From positions 1-40,005 of the forward strand of contig DAOUQH010000004.1 in assembly GCA_030625645.1 (NCBI GenBank): a stretch of 40,005 nucleotides of DNA, in the 5' to 3' direction. Source of the DNA: Flavobacteriia bacterium (GTDB lineage: Bacteria > Bacteroidota > Bacteroidia > Flavobacteriales > Flavobacteriaceae). How positions within the stretch are numbered: position 1 is the stretch's first letter; every line of letters starts with the position of its first letter. Shown one piece after another: positions 9,232 through 18,802 of the stretch. Position numbers and translations under genes: made by a program. The notes beneath the pieces are model-generated. The model was not told where the DNA came from and made no database searches. It worked only from the letters and a program-made list of their open reading frames with translations.

Positions 9232-10005
9232 TTATGAGAAATACTTTTCCATTTTCTTTTTTTCTTCAGCAGCTAATTCGGCATCAATTAAAACTCTACC
9301 GCTATGCTCATCAGTAATAATTTTTTTACGAGAAGCTATTTCTACTTGTCTTTGTGGTGGAATAGTGAAGAATGAACCACCAGAAGCACCTCTTTGAATA
9401 GAAACTACAGCTAAACCGTTTCTAACATTTGTACGAATCTTATGGTAGGCATTTAATAATCTTTCATCAATTAATTTACTAAATTCTTTAGATTTCTTTT
9501 CTAAAACACCTTCTTCTTTTTCAGTCTCTTTTAAGATACCCGAAAGTTCATCTTTTTTATGTTTTAAATGAGTTTCTTTATCACTCATTTTTCCTTTGGT
9601 AGCATCAATAACCTCATTTTTTTGAGATATTTTTGCTCTATACTCATTAATCCTCTTCTCAGCTAATTCGATTTCAAGATCTTGATACTCAATTTCTTTA
9701 GTTATTGAATCAAACTCACGATTGTTACGAACATTCTTTTGTTGTTCTTGATACTTCTTTGATAAGCTATTTGCTTCTTCAATAGTATTCTTCTTATTAT
9801 TGATACTGGTTTCTAAATTTTCAATATCGGTATTGAAATTTACCAATCGAGTTTGTAAACCTTCAACTTCATCTTCTAAATCTTTTACTTCTAGAGGTAA
9901 TTCGCCTCTTAAGTTTTTAATTTCGTCAATTCTTGAATCAATAAGTTGTAGATCGTATAAAGCTCTTAGTTTTTCTTCTACGGTAACTTCTTTCTTTTTT
10001 GCCAT
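9232..10005 (-). CDS. Coiled-coil protein of the C4-type zinc ribbon domain family (zinc ligands absent)
   Basis: Long coiled coil plus C-terminal IQRGASGGSFFTIPPQRQVEIASRKKIITDEHSGRVLIDAELA; matches the family layout but contains no Cys. Confidence 0.8.
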   Translation of the reverse strand: MAKKKEVTVEEKLRALYDLQLIDSRIDEIKNLRGELPLEVKDLEDEVEGLQTRLVNFNTDIENLETSINNKKNTIEEANSLSKKYQEQQKNVRNNREFDSITKEIEYQDLEIELAEKRINEYRAKISQKNEVIDATKGKMSDKETHLKHKKDELSGILKETEKEEGVLEKKSKEFSKLIDERLLNAYHKIRTNVRNGLAVVSIQRGASGGSFFTIPPQRQVEIASRKKIITDEHSGRVLIDAELAAEEKKKMEKYFS

Positions 10006-10008
10006 TTC

Positions 10009-11103
10009 TTAAAAGTAATTGATTGGATTTGTATTTTTTTCTGATAAAATGATTGCAAAATTACTAATTTTTTTTGTAAGATAATCTACTAAAAGTGTTT
10101 TTGTGAACTGCTCGCTTTCATAATGTCCAATATCAGCCAAAATTATCTTATTTTCTGCTTTAAAAAAATCATGGTATTTTAAATCGGCTGTAATATAAAT
10201 ATCAGCACCAGTACTTATTGCTTTTTCAATGGCAAAACTACCAGAGCCCCCTAAAACAGCTACTTTTTTAATTTTTTTATCGCTTAAAGCGGAATGTCTT
10301 ATCGATTTTAAATCAAATCTATCTTTTAAAAGTTGTAGGAAATCCTGTACTTTTATATCATTTTCTAATTCACCTATCATCCCCATACCGATATTTTGAT
10401 GAATATTATCTAAAGTGATAATTTCATAAGCTACTTCTTCATATGGGTGATTATCGAAAAGTGATTTTAATATTTTATTTTCTAAGTGTTTTTCAAATAT
10501 TACACTTATCATTGTTTCAGGTTCGACATGTAATTTACCTTTTTCTCCTAATGTAGGGTTTGAAAGATCATTTCCACGATAAGTTCCTTTTCCTTGAATA
10601 TTAAAACTACAATTATCATAATTGCCAATATTTCCAGCTCCAGCTGCAAATAAACTATTTCTTAGTTTCTCAGCATTTTCATGAGGAATATAAGTCGTAA
10701 GCTTTTTGATTGTATTTTTTTGTGGTAGTAAAATATTTGTATTTTTTAATCCAATAATCTCACACATTTTTGCAGAAACTCCTTTAAATGAGTTGTCTAA
10801 AGCAGTATGCATAGCATATATTGATATGTCGTTTTTTATGGCTTTTATTACTACTCTCTCTACATAATCACTACCATTAAATTTCTTTAAACCTTTAAAA
10901 ATGATGGGGTGAAAACTTACAATTAAATTACATTTTTTTTCAATTGCTTCATCAATAGTTTTTTCAAGTGTATCGAGTGTAACTAAAACACCCGTTACTT
11001 TTGTTTTATAATCTCCCACTAATAAGCCTACATTATCAAAATCTTCGGCATAGGGGAGGGGTGATAATTCTTCAATATAATCCGTAATATCTTTTATAAT
11101 CAT
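10009..11103 (-). CDS. Nif3-like dinuclear metal center hexameric protein
   Basis: FDNVGLLVGD, SFHPIIFKGLK, MHTALDN, ITADLKYHDFF and DIGHYESE motifs, with the inserted middle domain. Confidence 0.92.
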   Translation of the reverse strand: MIIKDITDYIEELSPLPYAEDFDNVGLLVGDYKTKVTGVLVTLDTLEKTIDEAIEKKCNLIVSFHPIIFKGLKKFNGSDYVERVVIKAIKNDISIYAMHTALDNSFKGVSAKMCEIIGLKNTNILLPQKNTIKKLTTYIPHENAEKLRNSLFAAGAGNIGNYDNCSFNIQGKGTYRGNDLSNPTLGEKGKLHVEPETMISVIFEKHLENKILKSLFDNHPYEEVAYEIITLDNIHQNIGMGMIGELENDIKVQDFLQLLKDRFDLKSIRHSALSDKKIKKVAVLGGSGSFAIEKAISTGADIYITADLKYHDFFKAENKIILADIGHYESEQFTKTLLVDYLTKKISNFAIILSEKNTNPINYF

Positions 11104-11179
11104 AATGTTGTTTATAGGGTTTAATTTACCAAATTTCGTAAATATATTAATTGATTTAACTTCTTAAGTTTGAAACCTT

Positions 11180-12241
11180 CTATTTTTTATCATACTCCTT
11201 TAAAATAGGGACTTTTTCTTCAATTATTTTAGCTGCCTTAGTCACAGTTTTAGGAGCCTTAAACCTGTATCCAACAAAAATATGAAAACTATTAGTTGAA
11301 GAACTAAACTGAAATTCATTTTCACCATAATTCTCATTAGTAAATCTATTATAAAAATCAACACCAAAGTAATAGCGTTCTGAATTATATCCTATAGCAG
11401 CTCCACTTTGAAATGAAAAGACAAAATCATTATAATTATTTGTAAATTTATTATCTGGAGTGGTGGTGTTAATCTGATAAATATCGATTCCAACTCCTGG
11501 AGCAGCATATGCATTTACATACCAATTTTTTTTATAGACAAAAGTGTAATAATAACCAACATTTACAATAGTATTTATTCCTTTGTATTTATTATATTTT
11601 TCTCTTTTAATAATATCACCTTGCGCATTGAGATATGATTGTGTATCATTAATTTTATAGAACCAATAATCAATACTTGGCATTAATGTACCGGCACTTT
11701 TTAATTGAATTTCTGTTTGAGATTCTATCGCTCGTACGGAATAATTTTTGTTAAATTTATATGCTGAAGTACCAGAAAAAGTACTAGTTTTCATATTTGG
11801 GAATTGAATTTTATTTTCAATATCATTTGTGAAATCAATGAAATCATTAGTATTTTTAATATAAAATCCTTTCGCATAATTATAGTTTAAACGGTGTGAC
11901 CAATTGTTAAATAATAATTTCACTCTCATTGAAAATAAATCTGATTTTCCTTTATCCTTTATACTTTCATCTGATACCTTTGGCCTAATTCCGAGTCTTA
12001 AACTAAGAAATCTGTAATTAAACCCTAAGCCATATCTAAAGCCAACATTTGGAGATAAAATAGGGGTATTCTCTAAAAAAGAAATTTTATATCTTTCAAT
12101 TTCATTGCTTACTTCAAATTTTATATTAAATTGTTTATCATATTTACCAATGAATTCATTGTTTTGCGTAGAATCATTGCTGGAATTTTGAGATATGCTC
12201 AAAGTAGGTATTAGTAAAAATAATAAAATAAGGTATTTCAT
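11180..12241 (-). CDS. Hypothetical outer-membrane beta-barrel-like protein
   Basis: Signal peptide; alternating aromatic strand pattern; C-terminal NSFHIFVGYRFK strand. Confidence 0.6.
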   Translation of the reverse strand: MKYLILLFLLIPTLSISQNSSNDSTQNNEFIGKYDKQFNIKFEVSNEIERYKISFLENTPILSPNVGFRYGLGFNYRFLSLRLGIRPKVSDESIKDKGKSDLFSMRVKLLFNNWSHRLNYNYAKGFYIKNTNDFIDFTNDIENKIQFPNMKTSTFSGTSAYKFNKNYSVRAIESQTEIQLKSAGTLMPSIDYWFYKINDTQSYLNAQGDIIKREKYNKYKGINTIVNVGYYYTFVYKKNWYVNAYAAPGVGIDIYQINTTTPDNKFTNNYNDFVFSFQSGAAIGYNSERYYFGVDFYNRFTNENYGENEFQFSSSTNSFHIFVGYRFKAPKTVTKAAKIIEEKVPILKEYDKK

Positions 12242-13287
12242 TTCTTATAGATTTTAATAACATTTTCTCCTGTCGATTTTTTATATCCCCGATACATTCC
12301 AGCAGTATTAAAATCCCAAGCTACATTAGCATTTTTATCTATACCAATCATTCCTCCATCACCGCCAAGTGGCTCAATCTGATTAAAAATAACATCGTGA
12401 ATGGATTTTTTAAGGCTTAATTTTTTATATAAAAATTGATTAGAAACTTCATGAGCTGCCAGAGTACGTATAAAAAACTCACCTGTTCCAGTTGATGAAA
12501 TTCCACAAGATTTATTATTTGCATAAGTTCCTGCACCTATAATTGGCGAATCACCAATTCTGTTATATTTTTTATTAGTTAGTCCACCAGTAGAAGTTGC
12601 AGCTGCAATATTTCCGTTTTTATCTATGGCTACAGCCCCAACTGTACCGTATTTATGTTCATCAACAAAATCGGTTTTAAGATTATAAACAGCTTTATTA
12701 AAGGTTTTTTCATTATGTTTTGCTTTAATTTTTTGAAGGCTGTTCCATCTCCTTTCTGTAAAAAAATAAGCATCTTCTTCAAATTGCACATTATATTTTT
12801 TAGCAAAAGTTTCGGCACCTTTTCCTGAGAGCATCACATGCTTTATGCTATCCATTACTAATCTTGCTGCATTTATAGGATTCTTAATATTAAAAACACC
12901 TGCAACTGCACCGGCATTTAAAGTATTACCATCCATAATAGAAGCATCCATTTCGGTTTTCCCATCACTATTAAGAACAGCACCTTTTCCTGCATTGAAT
13001 AGAGGCGAATTTTCCATTACATTAATAGTTTTTTGAACAGCATCTAAAGAACTTCCTCCATTTTCTAAAACCAGATAACCTGTATTTAAAGCTTCTTGTA
13101 ATTTTTGCCTAATGGCAGCTTCTTTTTCAGAGGAAATATATTCTTTTTTAATAGTTCCTGCACCTCCATGAATTACAATAGCAAATGGTGTTTTTTTAAT
13201 TTCAATATTTTCTTTTGAAGTATCATTTTTACAAGCTGTAAGTTGAAAAGCAATAAAAATATATATAATAGTTTGAAATCTTAGCAT
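12238..13287 (-). CDS. Isoaspartyl peptidase/L-asparaginase (Ntn hydrolase), predicted lipoprotein
   Basis: HGGAGTI N-terminus; HKYGTVGAVAIDKNGNIAAATSTGG cleavage/nucleophile Thr motif; lipobox LTAC; overlaps the next gene by 4 bp. Confidence 0.93.
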   Translation of the reverse strand: MLRFQTIIYIFIAFQLTACKNDTSKENIEIKKTPFAIVIHGGAGTIKKEYISSEKEAAIRQKLQEALNTGYLVLENGGSSLDAVQKTINVMENSPLFNAGKGAVLNSDGKTEMDASIMDGNTLNAGAVAGVFNIKNPINAARLVMDSIKHVMLSGKGAETFAKKYNVQFEEDAYFFTERRWNSLQKIKAKHNEKTFNKAVYNLKTDFVDEHKYGTVGAVAIDKNGNIAAATSTGGLTNKKYNRIGDSPIIGAGTYANNKSCGISSTGTGEFFIRTLAAHEVSNQFLYKKLSLKKSIHDVIFNQIEPLGGDGGMIGIDKNANVAWDFNTAGMYRGYKKSTGENVIKIYKK

Positions 13288-13443
13288 TTTAAAGGTTTTG
13301 GATATCTTAGGCTAAATGTAAGAATTTTTTTTTTGTTAAAAATCATAATATTATTACAAATTTTTTTGGTTAGAGTACAATTTTAGGAAGCAAGAAAGAA
13401 AAAATAATTATATTTGTTTTTTAAACTTACAAAATCTAAAAAA

Positions 13444-13869
13444 ATGAAGAATCGAATTACAAATTTAATGCCTGCAATATTACTATTCTTATCCTTTTTT
13501 ATGTTTTCTTACACTACAGATACTTTACATAATAATTATGAAACGATTAATTTTACAAATTCAGAAGAAATTGTGATTCCTAATGATGTTCATGAAGTGC
13601 TAAAAGAAAAATGTTATGGTTGCCATAATACGGAATCAAGAGGGGAGAAATCTAAGAAGAAATTTAATATTGATCACCTTACAGATGGGAATTATTCAAA
13701 AGGAAAATTTGTAAGTAAATTAGGTGATATAGTAGAAGTATTAGAAGAAAAAAACATGCCACCCGAAAAATTTTTGGTAAAATATCCAAATAAAGAATTG
13801 ACAGCAGATGAATCTCTTTTGTTAATAAATTGGGCAAATAATCAGATAAAGATATTGATGGGAGAATAA
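13444..13869 (+). CDS. Secreted haem-binding (CxxCH) protein
   Basis: Signal peptide; EKCYGCHNTESRGEKSKKKFN and NMPPEKF; start reassigned to ATG 13444 (MKNRITN). Confidence 0.75.
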   Translation: MKNRITNLMPAILLFLSFFMFSYTTDTLHNNYETINFTNSEEIVIPNDVHEVLKEKCYGCHNTESRGEKSKKKFNIDHLTDGNYSKGKFVSKLGDIVEVLEEKNMPPEKFLVKYPNKELTADESLLLINWANNQIKILMGE

Positions 13870-13876
13870 ATACAAA

Positions 13877-14338
13877 TTGATGACTAAGAAGAAAAAAATA
13901 TTTTGGTACACAATAATTGGATTGTTTTTTTTAATGCAGATTTATCCTGTTAATCGTCCTGAAATTATTGCTGATAATCCGAATGATCTTTTAAAAAATG
14001 AGGATGTACCTGAAAATATTTCCTCAATGTTAAGATATGCATGTTATGACTGTCATTCTAATGAAACTATTTACCCCTGGTATGCGAGTATAGCTCCGGT
14101 TAAATGGATTGTTTATGATCATACAGAAAATGGAAGAGAAGATTTGAATTTTTCTGATTGGAATACTTTAAGTAAATCCGATAAGATAGGGGTTTTAGAT
14201 GATATTTCTGAGGAAGTAACAGATGAAAAAATGCCATTAAAATTCTACCCGATTACTCATAAAGGTGCTAAACTTAGTAAGGATGATAGGCAAGCTATTG
14301 CCGATTGGACTGAAAGTTTTATGGAAGAATTGTTTTAA
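13877..14338 (+). CDS. Haem-binding domain protein (Haem_bd type)
   Basis: YACYDCHSNETIYPWYASIAPVKWIVYDHTENGREDLNFSDW plus DEKMPLKFY. Confidence 0.85.
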   Translation: MMTKKKKIFWYTIIGLFFLMQIYPVNRPEIIADNPNDLLKNEDVPENISSMLRYACYDCHSNETIYPWYASIAPVKWIVYDHTENGREDLNFSDWNTLSKSDKIGVLDDISEEVTDEKMPLKFYPITHKGAKLSKDDRQAIADWTESFMEELF

Positions 14339-14390
14339 GAATTTATTGCTTTGAGAAATGAGTTAAATTAATATTCAACTTCTCATTGTG

Positions 14391-14509
14391 CTAGCTATTT
14401 GAAAAAAGTCTTCGATTTTCCCCAAAAACTTTGTTATTTGAAAAAAGTCTTCGATTTTTCCCAATGGACTTTGTTATTTGAAAAAAGTCTTCGATTTTTC
14501 CCAATGGAT
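14391..14509. repeat. Three tandem ~40-bp copies derived from the 3' end of mazG
   Basis: tatttgaaaaaagtcttcgatttt(t)ccc occurs at 14396, 14435 and 14475 (periods 39 and 40 bp); the third copy is the mazG C-terminal coding sequence with its stop. Confidence 0.95.
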
Positions 14510-15253
14510 ATCCATTTCACTTAAAGTCATATTAGATAGTTCTTTACCTTCTTTGGCGGCTTCTTTTTCTAGGAATTGAAATCGTTTGATAAACTTTTTA
14601 TTCGTTTTTTCTAAAGCACTTTCTGGATCAACTTTAATAAAACGTGCGTAGTTAATTAAGGAGAATAGAACATCACCAAATTCTGCTTCTATCCGTGATT
14701 GATCTTTTTTAAGAACTTCAACATGCATTTCTTCGATTTCTTCTTGAACTTTTTCAAAAACTTGTTCAGATTTTTCCCAATCAAAACCTGCAGAGGCTGC
14801 TTTATCTTGTATTCTACTCGCTTTAATCATTGCAGGTAGAGATTTTGGAACACCTTCAAGAACTGAATTATTTCCTTCTTTTAATTTTAATTTCTCCCAA
14901 TTTCTGGCAACTTCTTCTTCAGTTTCAGCTATAAAATCACCAAATACATGTGGGTGACGACTAATTAGTTTTTCATTTATTCCGTTTGCAACATCTGCAA
15001 AATCAAAATCGCCTGTTTCAGAAGCTATTCTAGAATAAAAAACAATGTGCAATAGCAAATCACCCAATTCTTTTTTTATTTCAATCAGATCATTATCGAG
15101 GATAGCATCACCTAATTCATAGGTTTCTTCAATAGTTAGGTGACGAAGTGACTGAATGGTTTGCTTTTTATCCCACGGACACTTTTCACGAATCTCGTCC
15201 ATAGTGTCGAGAAGTTTCTCAATTGCTTGAAGCTGTTGTTTGCGCTTGGTCAT
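14474..15253 (-). CDS. mazG: Nucleoside triphosphate pyrophosphohydrolase MazG
   Basis: CPWDKKQTIQSLRHLTIEETYELGDAI, EELGDLLLHIVFYSRIA-type motifs (KELGDLLLH, EAEFGDVLFSLINYAR). Confidence 0.95.
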   Translation of the reverse strand: MTKRKQQLQAIEKLLDTMDEIREKCPWDKKQTIQSLRHLTIEETYELGDAILDNDLIEIKKELGDLLLHIVFYSRIASETGDFDFADVANGINEKLISRHPHVFGDFIAETEEEVARNWEKLKLKEGNNSVLEGVPKSLPAMIKASRIQDKAASAGFDWEKSEQVFEKVQEEIEEMHVEVLKKDQSRIEAEFGDVLFSLINYARFIKVDPESALEKTNKKFIKRFQFLEKEAAKEGKELSNMTLSEMDIHWEKSKTFFK

Positions 15254-15283
15254 ATTTGGGAGTAAAATAAGAAATAATTTAAA

Positions 15284-15697
15284 CTATTTTTCTTCTTCTG
15301 CTTTTTCTTCTAGGCTTGAAAAATCAAAGTCTGAATCTATTAAAGCATTATACCATTGTAGTATTTTTTTAATATTGGATGCATAAACTCTTTCGTCATC
15401 AAAATTTGGAAGAACTTCTTCAAAATAATTCAATAATTCTTTTTTTTCTGATTTTGGGTCGATCGCTTTTTTACCTTCTTCTTTATTAAAAATATTTAAA
15501 AACACTTCTTTTAAAGGTACTTCCTCTTCAAAAGTATAAATTGCAATATCACTCAAAGCACTGATACTATGTAATGAGTGAACAGGTAATCTTTTTTTAT
15601 CTTGTAAAGACTCTACAATTACACTATTTTTTGATTGCGAAACAATTTCATACAATCCTGGTTTTCCTGAAATGGAAACTATTTTATCTATTTTCAT
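15284..15697 (-). CDS. DUF5606 domain-containing protein
   Basis: MKIDKIVSISGKPGLYEIVSQSKNSVIVESLQDKKRLPV; position between mazG and def. Confidence 0.8.
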   Translation of the reverse strand: MKIDKIVSISGKPGLYEIVSQSKNSVIVESLQDKKRLPVHSLHSISALSDIAIYTFEEEVPLKEVFLNIFNKEEGKKAIDPKSEKKELLNYFEEVLPNFDDERVYASNIKKILQWYNALIDSDFDFSSLEEKAEEEK

Positions 15698-15709
15698 ATT
15701 TTTATTTTA

Positions 15710-16294
15710 TTATCTTTTAACTTTTGGGAATTTCATTCTATAAGAAACATCCACTTTACCTTTACTTATATTTTCTAATTTCTTTTTTAGTAATCGTTTT
15801 TTTAATGAAGAAACTCTATCGGTAAACATAATTCCTTCAGTATGATCATATTCGTGTTGAATAATTCGTGCTGCCAGACCACTAAATGTTTTTGATTGTT
15901 TTATGAAATTTTCATCATCGTATTCTATTGTTATTGTCTCTGATCGAAAAACATCCTCATTGATACCAGGAATACTTAAACAACCCTCGCTAAAAGGCCA
16001 CTCTTCTCCTTCTTCATCAATTATTTCAGCATTGATAAAAGCTTGTTTAAAATTTCTTAAAAAATTTCTTTCTTCATCCTCTAATTCTTCGTCTTCTGCA
16101 AAAGGTGAAGCATCAACAACAAACAATCGTATTGGTTTACCAATCTGAGGGGCAGCTAATCCAACACCATTCGAACTCTCCATTGTTTCAAACATATTAG
16201 AGATAAGCTCATTCAAATTGGGGTAGTCTTTGTCAATTTCTTCTCCAATTTTTCTAAGAATTGGGTCGCCATAGGCGATAACTGGTGCTATCAT
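15710..16294 (-). CDS. def: Peptide deformylase
   Basis: GVGLAAPQIG, EGCLSIPG, QHEYDHTEG motifs. Confidence 0.97.
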   Translation of the reverse strand: MIAPVIAYGDPILRKIGEEIDKDYPNLNELISNMFETMESSNGVGLAAPQIGKPIRLFVVDASPFAEDEELEDEERNFLRNFKQAFINAEIIDEEGEEWPFSEGCLSIPGINEDVFRSETITIEYDDENFIKQSKTFSGLAARIIQHEYDHTEGIMFTDRVSSLKKRLLKKKLENISKGKVDVSYRMKFPKVKR

Positions 16295-16352
16295 ATTTTT
16301 AATCTTTTATTAACTAATTCTATAAATTGATCTTTATTCTTATTGAAAAACA

Positions 16353-16763
16353 TTATTTGTTATATAGATAACTTTGTAAAATAATGGTTGCGCTAATTTC
16401 ATCAACTAGAGCTTTATTTTGACGTTGTTTTTTCTTTAAACCACTATCAATCATGGTTTGAAAAGCCATTTTTGATGTAAATCTTTCATCTACTCTTTTT
16501 ATTGGGATACTACTAAATTTATTTTTTAATTTTTCAATAAATGGAATGATCAAAATTTCACTTTCAGATGGTGTATTATCCATTTGTTTGGGTTCACCTA
16601 TCAAAAACAATTCCACTTCTTCTTTTCCGATATATTTTTCTAAAAAATAAAAAATATCTTTGGTGTTAACCGTCGTTAATCCTGATGCAATGATCTGAAG
16701 ATCATCTGTAACAGCTATTCCTGTTCGTATTTTCCCATAATCTAAAGCAAGAATTTTTGCCAT
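16353..16763 (-). CDS. ruvX: Holliday junction resolvase RuvX (YqgF)
   Basis: ILALDYGKIRTGIAVTD, IGEPKQMD, VDERFTSKMA, KALVDEISATIILQSYL. Confidence 0.95.
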   Translation of the reverse strand: MAKILALDYGKIRTGIAVTDDLQIIASGLTTVNTKDIFYFLEKYIGKEEVELFLIGEPKQMDNTPSESEILIIPFIEKLKNKFSSIPIKRVDERFTSKMAFQTMIDSGLKKKQRQNKALVDEISATIILQSYLYNK

Positions 16764-16917
16764 CTGAAATTATAATTTTTGCAAATTTACCTATTTTTTA
16801 TAATTTTCAACATATTTTAACCCTCATTATTTAAGTAACCTGAGTTTGACATAAGGTTTAATTTATAGAATTCAAAAAAAGATTGAAGGAGATTGATTGT
16901 GAAAGTTTAGAGCTATA

Positions 16918-17682
16918 CTATTTTTTTTTCTTTAGATATTTCTTTTTTAACTCGGCTTTTTTGTTAAATTTTTTTCGAAACTTGAGAGTTTCATCCCACA
17001 TTTTTTTATAAAGAACTTCAAAAGGTTGGTGAATTAGTTTTGCATATTCATCACTCATTATTTTAATCATTTCATCTAATTCTGTTAATTTGGCAAAATT
17101 TCTCATTCTAGCATCTAAATCCAGTTCAAAAAAATTCATTCGATTCAGATCGATTAGATAAAAATCATATTTTTTATCTTTCTTTACAATTAATGTATTT
17201 CCTGCTGAGTGATCTTTAAAATATATTCCTTGCTCGTGCAATTTAAAAGTGAACTGTGTAAATTGTCTTAAAATATTTTCGTAGTCAGCATATTTTGGTT
17301 CAGGTCTTAATTCTCTGTATGTTAAGTCGTAATTTAAGTGTTCACTAAAAAAATAACTATGCTGTAGGCCCAGTGTAGTAGAATAATCATAATAGGCCAA
17401 TGGCTGTGGAGTAAGAATATCTTTACTAATTAGAATATTGGCATATTCAAAAGAGCGTTGTGCTTTAGATTTTCTAATATACTTATAAGCAACTTGATTT
17501 ATAAGATTAGGAACTTTAAAAGATTTAACATTGATATTGATTCCTTTTACATTAAATGTTTTAATTAAATTTCTTCCTCTGTCATCAATAACAGTACCTT
17601 CAGAATTAAAAATTTTAATAATCTCTAAAAAATCATCATCATCTAGAGGAGATTTTTTTTGAATCTTTTTTTTTATATTCAT
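16918..17682 (-). CDS. Lipopolysaccharide (Kdo/WaaP/InaA-type) kinase family protein
   Basis: Kinase-like GIYFKDHSAGNTLIVKKDKKYDFYLIDLNRMNF. Confidence 0.75.
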   Translation of the reverse strand: MNIKKKIQKKSPLDDDDFLEIIKIFNSEGTVIDDRGRNLIKTFNVKGININVKSFKVPNLINQVAYKYIRKSKAQRSFEYANILISKDILTPQPLAYYDYSTTLGLQHSYFFSEHLNYDLTYRELRPEPKYADYENILRQFTQFTFKLHEQGIYFKDHSAGNTLIVKKDKKYDFYLIDLNRMNFFELDLDARMRNFAKLTELDEMIKIMSDEYAKLIHQPFEVLYKKMWDETLKFRKKFNKKAELKKKYLKKKK

Positions 17683-17729
17683 GGATAATTAATTATATAT
17701 AATTCTTATAGCTTTCTGTTTTAATTTGA

Positions 17730-18533
17730 TTAGAATGGGAAGGATTTTTTTAATTTTTCCAGATCAATTTTTATTTCATATTTTTCAAATACATTGAGAA
17801 TGTCATCCAAATTTTTAAACTCTCTAAATTTTTGAGGGGCATCAACAACTCTGCCTACTGAGGCAAAATAATCTTGAAATTTAAAACTACCACCTTCTAA
17901 AGGTTTCAAAAACTGTATCCAAACAGAAGGTATTTTATACGCATCAGCAATAATTACACCATGTAAAGAACTTGAAATTATTTTTTCACACTCTAGCATA
18001 TCATCAACAACTTCTAAAGGATTTTTATTTTGAATATCAATAATTTTTATTTCAGGATTATTAGAAAATTTACTCTTTAACCATTCATCATCCTTATCGA
18101 GATAATGAGGTATTATTCCCAATTTGTATTTTGTTTTTTGATTAGTGGGATTGTAAACTTCAGGTAATAATAAAGCAGGATCACCATAAATTTCAGGGCA
18201 TTCAATACCTGAACTGATTAATTTTCCTCTTGTTAAAGGCCCTCTAACAGCTAAAACTTTTTTTGGAATTTCTTTGCATGTTGATTCTGCCGAAATAAAA
18301 CCGCTTCCCCATATAATAGAATTTTTTGTGCTTCTTTGGAGAATTGATCCAATCATAAAATAATGTTCAACTTTATGAGATTTTCTTTTGGAAATCCTTT
18401 TGACTTCTTTTGATCCAAAATGATTTGCTATAATAGGACTAAGAATATCACCCAAATTATTTCTATGGGCATCATATGATAGAAATACCTGATTATCATT
18501 TTTTGTTTTATTCCAAGGAAACATAAAGTTCAT
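17730..18533 (-). CDS. Polysaccharide pyruvyl transferase family protein
   Basis: NLGDILSPIIANHF, VRGPLTRGKL, YGDPALLLP, ISSSLHGVIIADAYKIPSVW. Confidence 0.88.
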   Translation of the reverse strand: MNFMFPWNKTKNDNQVFLSYDAHRNNLGDILSPIIANHFGSKEVKRISKRKSHKVEHYFMIGSILQRSTKNSIIWGSGFISAESTCKEIPKKVLAVRGPLTRGKLISSGIECPEIYGDPALLLPEVYNPTNQKTKYKLGIIPHYLDKDDEWLKSKFSNNPEIKIIDIQNKNPLEVVDDMLECEKIISSSLHGVIIADAYKIPSVWIQFLKPLEGGSFKFQDYFASVGRVVDAPQKFREFKNLDDILNVFEKYEIKIDLEKLKKSFPF

Positions 18534-18802
18534 TTTACTTTTGTGGGTTCAAAAAAGTATTTTTTTACTTTCTTAAATAAATGAGGAACCCTTTTATCAT
18601 CTATTCAAATAGCTAACGGTAAAATTAGATAAATTTATTGGTATTACAATTTTATCTAAAGAATACATGAAGATATGCTTTCTAAGGTTTTAGTTTTATT
18701 TAAGATAGATTTGTATATAGGCATAGAGAAATAATCCTTATTTTTACGGAAATTTTTTTACTATAATATTTAGTTATGGTAAATATAAATTGCATGTAAA
18801 GA

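Noticed and set aside
12630-12818. 62-aa minus-strand ORF inside the asparaginase gene
   Set aside because: Same-strand out-of-frame ORF within a well-supported CDS.
14391-14509. CRISPR-like direct repeats
   Set aside because: The three copies are contiguous (~40-bp period) with no spacers, and match the mazG tail; there are no cas genes.
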